A stretch of 64,000 nucleotides of DNA from Cheilinus undulatus. Lineage: Eukaryota; Chordata; Actinopteri; Labriformes; Labridae. Under the pieces are notes generated by a model. That model saw only the letters and a list, made by a program, of their open reading frames with translations. It did not search any database and was not told where the DNA came from. The stretch lies in NCBI RefSeq assembly GCF_018320785.1, contig NC_054870.1, positions 2,522,199 through 2,586,198 on the forward strand. Reading direction: 5' to 3'. Below, piece after piece: positions 61,201-64,000 of the stretch. The number at the start of each line of letters is the position of its first letter. The first letter of the stretch is position 1. Both the position numbers and the translations under genes were made by a program.

Positions 61201-63550
61201 CAGTAATTGATGCAAAAGGAGGTCCAACCGAGTATTGAGTGCATAGAAATGAACATACTTTTCAGAAGCCTGACATTTCTGTTTAAAACAACCTTTTTAT
61301 ATTGATGTTATGAATATTCTAATTTTTGAGACACTGAACTTTGGGTTTTCTTATCTGTAAGCCATAATCATCAACATTTCAAGAAATAAAGGCTTGAAAA
61401 ATTTCACTCTATGTGTAACAAGTCTGTATAATATATGGGTTTCACTTTCAGAAAAGAGTGACAAAAAATGTTGAACTTTTTCACTATATTCTAATTTTTT
61501 GAGATGCACCTGTATACTTATAAATTTTGATATGTTTTGTTCTCGTAAAATCATGCCCAAGCATTCTTATTTGAATGTCCAAATTTAAACAGCATTTACT
61601 GTTGTGCCACTTGACATTTTTAGGGTTTAAGATGCATAAATATAAAATTAAAATACATCCAACAAAGTAGAACAACCTGATGTACAGTACTTAACAAATT
61701 TATTATTTATTATTTGTCTCAGAGACCATCCAGCATCATGAAGTGCTTTAATGCGGACTCTTTAATTTTCAGTGAGCTCTCCGTGTTTTCCCATTTTGAA
61801 CAGGAATGAGGAATTTCAAACTGAATTCACCCAAATTTGAGCCAGCTCACTGGACTTCTCTGAGAAGTCAGAAATTAATCAAGCATAACATTCAACCACT
61901 AAAACTAATATTTCTGTTCAGGAATTCAAGTAAATAACTATAATTTGACATATTAATCAAGAAATATTAATGTGCTTTACTTTTTTTTCAGTTTTTTGTA
62001 AATCAGTGAATTTGAAAATTCATGGATAACAATAATAATTCTATTTTAGCATTAAAAATATCATTTGGGTCAAAGAGCTTCTACATATTGGTGTATTAAC
62101 CATTGCAGAAACATAAAAAATTATTTTGGCAATTACCAATGCTGTTATTTTAGGGCAGCTGTGGCATAAACCTGACTTTGGTTAGGGCTAGGGTGGTCTA
62201 CTGGATTTGTTAAGCACTGTATGTCATGAACTGATCAGTGTTTTTCAAGAGTAAGTAATACATTCAGACTAGAGAAAGCATTGTTTTTAGAAAGAAGGAT
62301 GCAAGGAGCTACAGTACACCTGTGACTGTAGGGTAAATGTAGGATGTGACAGGGTCATACGAGCATACCATACCTGTCAGAGATGTTCAAAGCCTGTACA
62401 TAAAAATCCTCTCCAGAAAGGTACGCTGCTGCTGTGCCTCCTCCAAAGTAAGTCTTTTTTAGTATTCCTGCTGCATTTTTGTGGACAAGAAGCGCCCCCA
62501 GACCTGTAGGGAAGCCAAACATCTTGTAGAAGGAAATGGGAATGAAGTCAGCAGGGCAGTCCTGTAAGTTTAGAGGGGAACAGCTGACATGAGAGGCTGC
62601 ATCGAGCAGCACAAACCATCGGCCTTGGTGGACACACGCTGGGTAAAGGCGTCTCGCCTGGATGCCTTTCACATGGCTCAGGGGATATTTCAGCCCAGAG
62701 AAGTTGCTCTGTGCTGGGTAGCAGAAAAGGTGTGCCGTCTGGCAAGACACATCTTCACCTGGAGCTGCTTCCTTTGCCCTGCTTTCCACTTCCTGTGGAG
62801 AGACAGGCATGGTAACAACCCCCCGTCCAGAGGTCAATCCTCTAATGCCAACTACAGAAGTATGACTGTCAGTGAGGTAACAGAAGTGACTCCCCACGTC
62901 ACTCTGAGTCTGTGGGCTCCAGGGAAAGCTCTCAGCCACTAATTTGAGAGCTGCTGTACAACCCGAAGTAAAAATCACAGAGTACTCCTCAGGGGTCACG
63001 TTAAAATGCTGCAATACCCTGTAAGAAAATGTGCTGTTTTTACTTATTTGATTCAGCAAAGTGCTATTCAAAGGACTCACATGGGCCCCTTATAAAGGCT
63101 TGTGATAGACTTTACCTGTATCTGACCCTCTCCACGGTGTCATGTGTCAATCTACTGCTGGGGTTATGGCTGTGAGGGTTTCCTGTTGGGACAGATAACG
63201 CTTAAATGATTTTATGACAAAATAAGAATAAATACAGACATGAAAATAATACTTTATTTCGACGTCTCTCACCGTACACATTGCTGGAAATATCCTGGCA
63301 GTAGTCCCTGATCAGAGACTCTGGGTAGAGAGTAGCTGCAGCATGATCCAGGTATGTTGTTCCTGTTTACGCACAAAGGGCAGCCATGTAAGATGATATT
63401 TCTCAGAGCTACTGCCGATGTCCCATCACATCCATTACCTTTTATTCGCTTAAACTCCCGTTCAATCAATTCCTCAAAGTTTCCTCCATATCCGTAGTGA
63501 TTCCACAGCTGTTTAAAAGTCTCAAAGGTGCAAAGTTGTTGAAAATCCAT
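46185..63550 (-). CDS. mocos: Molybdenum cofactor sulfurase (MOCOS)
   Basis: Converts oxo-molybdenum cofactor to the sulfido form needed by xanthine dehydrogenase and aldehyde oxidases; cytosolic. Fifteen minus-strand exons: 63439-63550, 63273-63362, 63116-63182, 62374-63018, 58582-58658, 58235-58434, 58017-58133, 57557-57937, 57291-57453, 57084-57171, 56573-56697, 49062-49158, 48787-48928, 48587-48691, 46185-46289. Total 2514 nt, 837 aa plus TGA (human 888 aa). The N-terminal class V aminotransferase/NifS-like half has YLDHAAATLYP (about residues 41-51), SGCTAALKLVAESFPW, FCYPAQSNFSG and the PLP lysine K255 in ISFYKMFGFPTG. RTGCFCNTGACQ (residues 410-421) supplies candidate sulfur-carrying cysteines (C413, C415, C420). 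The C-terminal MOSC half starts near LTNIYIYPIKSCGAYE (548-563) and includes LLYDRGWMVVNRNGVCLSQ, LSLVNEAQYLMIN, SRFRANLVI and GQCGRCQM (771-778). The start is the ATG at 63550 (MDFQQLCTFETF, G at +4); an upstream in-frame GTG is ignored. Every junction keeps frame. Confidence 0.97.
46385..48548. mobile_element. DNA transposon (non-coding), interrupted by a solo LTR
   Basis: Fills nearly all of mocos intron 14. Ends TACAATCCTGCTTCCAAAAA and TTTTTTGGAATTGTGGTAGTA are inverted, both with AAAAAAGTTGGGGCA. Subterminal GAATAAAAACAGAATGC at the left has CACTCTGTTTTTGTTAAC at the right. The 633-bp insertion at 47035-47667 splits it; without that it is about 1.53 kb. No intact transposase. Confidence 0.75.
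47035..47667 (+). mobile_element. Solo-LTR-like insertion
   Basis: Begins TTGTTACAGCTG and ends GTGCATAACA, an imperfect TG...CA arrangement with inverted TGTTA/TAACA. It is flanked by AGTC (47031-47034) and AGTC (47668-47671). GTAAATAAACTG near 47550 offers an AATAAA signal, as expected in an LTR. No internal retroviral coding sequence is present. Confidence 0.55.
49511..49946. mobile_element. hAT-type MITE with 8-bp target duplication
   Basis: Lies in mocos intron 11. Ends CAGTGGTTCCCAACTGG and GTTGAGAACCACTG are inverted. Flanks ATTAAAGG (49503-49510) and ATTTAAGG (49947-49954) match 7/8. A second copy is at 53500-53887 and a short remnant at 606-650. Confidence 0.7.
50000..50640. repeat. 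Dispersed repeat, copy 1 of a pair in mocos intron 11
   Basis: Shares long stretches with 55695-56260 in the same orientation: GCTATCTGTCAATCAAATGA, TTGAACCAGGCTGTA, GCATTGGCTT and CCGGAGGTTGCCG. Non-coding; the family is a familiar type in fish genomes. Confidence 0.65.
50745..51255. mobile_element. Left part of a transposon-like unit preceding the tandem array
   Basis: Begins GCAGTGGCATGCACCGACTT, TTTTCAGGGGCAGGGGCAAA. At 50826-50870 it contains GAGAGCACTAAGTTTTGCG and TTTTCAAGGGCACTTTAGAC, which resemble the array monomer. I infer an hAT-like element whose interior expanded into the minisatellite. A matching right end was not found. Confidence 0.35.
51255..52430. repeat. Minisatellite, 32-bp unit, about 36 copies
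   Basis: Lies in mocos intron 11. The typical unit is GCCTCCCAAGAGGGCACTTT followed by AACGCGCTTTTT. The left end is most diverged (TTTTGCCAACCAGGAGGGC, TTTTGGCTCCCAAGAGG) and the right end most uniform (52270-52430). A 29-bp variant with AATATTTTT occurs three times in a row at about 52190-52265. A block of three units at 51685-51780 recurs at 51909-52004, an offset of exactly 7 x 32 bp. It ends in TTTTGCCTGAACTG and then sequence akin to 1980-2180. Confidence 0.9.
52490..52710. repeat. Partial hAT-like repeat at the right edge of the array
   Basis: Matches 1980-2180: AACTGGTATTTTGTCACAAG, TTTCAGGTTCAAGAAATATT and TTTGAAAATTGCAGCAGGCC, ending TTTGCCCAGCTCTAG. The left half of the family's element is absent here, and the minisatellite stands in that direction. 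Confidence 0.5.
53500..53887. mobile_element. hAT-type MITE, second copy of the 49511-49946 family
   Basis: Ends CAGTGGTTCTCAGCTGGTG and CAGTTGAGAAGTACTG; flanks ATTTAAAC and ATTTTAAT match 6/8. Same orientation as the first copy, both in mocos intron 11. Confidence 0.6.
53888..55690. other. Part of mocos intron 11, nothing recognised
   Basis: AT-rich sequence with no exon, RNA gene or repeat that I can support. Confidence 0.35.
55695..56260. repeat. Dispersed repeat, copy 2 of a pair in mocos intron 11
   Basis: Starts AACCATAGACTGTAGAAAGA and continues TGACGTCAGTGG, GGCTTTTGAAGCCAATC and CCCGCCCACTAAGC. It aligns with 50000-50640 along nearly its whole length. It appears less truncated on its left than copy 1. 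Confidence 0.65.
58999..59235. mobile_element. End fragment of another Tc1-type family
   Basis: After TA it reads CGGTGGCAGGAAAAAAGTAT and GTGAACCCTTTGAAATAATC, the familiar terminal repeat of a fish Tc1 family. AGTGAACCCTTAAGC at 59200-59214 is a related end. No transposase sequence. Lies in mocos intron 4. Confidence 0.5.
59290..59810 (+). mobile_element. LINE 3' end (CR1/L2-like ORF2 tail and repeat tail)
   Basis: An open stretch at 59312-59569 (+) reads YGNVPSYLKELLTPQTPSRH, LRSSNSNCFLTPRTKL, HLWNTLPDHIKAPRTVESF and KQLKTFLFQKAFTD, then TAA. This is the usual C-terminus of CR1/L2-like reverse-transcriptase ORFs. A T-rich 3' UTR and a (TTA)n tail near 59784-59808 close it. It is 5'-truncated, as most LINE copies are. 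Lies in mocos intron 4. Confidence 0.75.
60734..61512. mobile_element. Long palindromic Tc1-type MITE
   Basis: A 779-bp element with perfect ends CAGGTGCATCTCAAAAAATT and AATTTTTTGAGATGCACCTG. TA is duplicated (60732-60733, 61513-61514). The two arms, roughly 60734-61010 and 61215-61512, are near-complete reverse complements: GAAAGTGAAACCCATATATT against AATATATGGGTTTCACTTTC. The ends resemble family C. The centre holds transposase-like scraps. Lies in mocos intron 4. Confidence 0.85.
61685..62219 (-). mobile_element. Non-autonomous Tc1-type element (MITE family A, copy 3)
   Basis: A 535-bp element with ends CAGTACTTAACAAATTTATT and GGATTTGTTAAGCACTG. TA is duplicated at 61683-61684 and 62220-62221. 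Same orientation as copy 1 (8448) and opposite to copy 2 (23428). Lies in mocos intron 4, 170 bp from the palindromic MITE. Confidence 0.8.
62374..63018 (-). CDS. mocos: mocos exon 4: large exon carrying the PLP-binding core
   Basis: A 645-nt exon, by far the largest of the gene, encoding residues 90-304. It holds most of the cofactor pocket: SGCTAALKL, LTDSHTSVVG, FCYPAQSNFSG, VLLDAASHVS and the Schiff-base lysine K255 in ISFYKMFG, then the FGGGTAAAYLSGEDFY loop. It begins at an AG before GGTATTGC and ends at ACAG before GTATGG. Confidence 0.95.
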
Positions 63551-64000
63551 GGATTGTTTTTCGCCATACACAGAGAGCCAGGGCTGTTTGACGCGTGTCA
63601 ACACAGAGCTAGTTTAGTAATGTCCACAGTGACATTATTCAGGGTCTAAGTCCCGTCAATGTGAGCATGTGTTTAGCTTCATTTTGGCAGGACGGTTACG
63701 CAAAAATGACGTACACTTATACAACGTCAATAAGTCCCACAAACATTAAAGGAACCGCGGATCGGACACTGAGTCACATCTGTCCAGAGTCCTCACGGTC
63801 ATAACTTGGGAAAAACTGCTGGAAAAGTCATGTGACACACCACTGCTAACAACTGCGCGTGCTGAGGTGATGGGATTTTGGGCCCTTTTTAGTGATCCGG
63901 ATCATTTTACATCACTCAGCAAAAAAGAGTCGGTTCTTTTTTATTCTTAACGAATCTTCAGTCGGTACAAGTTTCCCGGTACAAGGATAGACTGAGAGCC
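63551..64000 (-). promoter_or_regulatory. mocos upstream region
   Basis: Non-coding sequence upstream of the mocos ATG. Visible sites are a TGACGT CRE half-site at 63707-63712 and GTCATGTGAC, containing the same TCATGTGA motif as the tm9sf3 promoter, at 63827-63836. From about 63895 the sequence turns AT-rich and resembles a dispersed repeat (ATCCGGATCATTTTACATCA). The start site is not identifiable. Confidence 0.3.

Noticed and set aside
62355..63080. Single 241-codon gene
   Set aside because: This is mocos exon 4 (62374-63018) plus read-through into both introns; the apparent start Met lies in intron 3.
63551..63604. Longer mocos N-terminus from an upstream in-frame codon
   Set aside because: The upstream codon at 63604 is GTG, not ATG. 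The ATG at 63550 has G at +4 and gives a normal family N-terminus.

Overview
The window is vertebrate nuclear DNA, almost certainly from a ray-finned (teleost) fish. It holds three conserved genes broken into short exons with GT-AG introns, in a background crowded with Tc1/mariner elements, hAT-like MITEs, a tRNA-derived SINE and LINE tails of the kinds typical of teleosts. No operon, phage, CRISPR array or plasmid feature is present. The species cannot be named from the sequence alone.

All three genes lie on the minus strand, head to tail. From right to left: (1) mocos, molybdenum cofactor sulfurase, 15 exons, 63550 down to 46185, complete, 837 aa. (2) An ABHD12-family serine hydrolase (lysophosphatidylserine/monoacylglycerol lipase type), 12 exons, 40490 down to 28769, complete, 344 aa. 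(3) tm9sf3, a nine-transmembrane (TM9/nonaspanin) protein, of which 14 coding exons lie between 21805 and 1229. Its last coding exon, about 22 residues by comparison with the human protein, lies beyond base 1. I rebuilt every exon by reading both strands; reading frame is preserved across all junctions, and conserved residues continue across them.

The rest is introns and two intergenic gaps filled with repeats. 21.8-28.6 kb, between tm9sf3 and the ABHD12 gene, holds a graveyard of three Tc1 families and a LINE ORF2 remnant. 40.5-46.2 kb, between the ABHD12 gene and mocos, holds dispersed repeats and a degenerate Tc1 copy. Inside introns there are nested hAT-like insertions (10.8-12.5 kb and 32.1-33.7 kb), a tRNA-derived SINE with a perfect 18-bp target duplication (14.7 kb), a solo-LTR-like element inside a DNA transposon (46.4-48.5 kb), and a minisatellite of about 36 units of 32 bp with a 7-unit higher-order period (51.26-52.43 kb, mocos intron 11). 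A 779-bp palindromic MITE lies in mocos intron 4.

The three genes do not form an obvious pathway: one is a Golgi/endosomal multispanning protein, one a membrane lipid hydrolase, one a cytosolic cofactor-maturation enzyme. I found no convincing novel protein system. The most unusual material is the transposon architecture, the 32-bp array, and a few weak splice donors in conserved genes that could give regulated or aberrant splicing.
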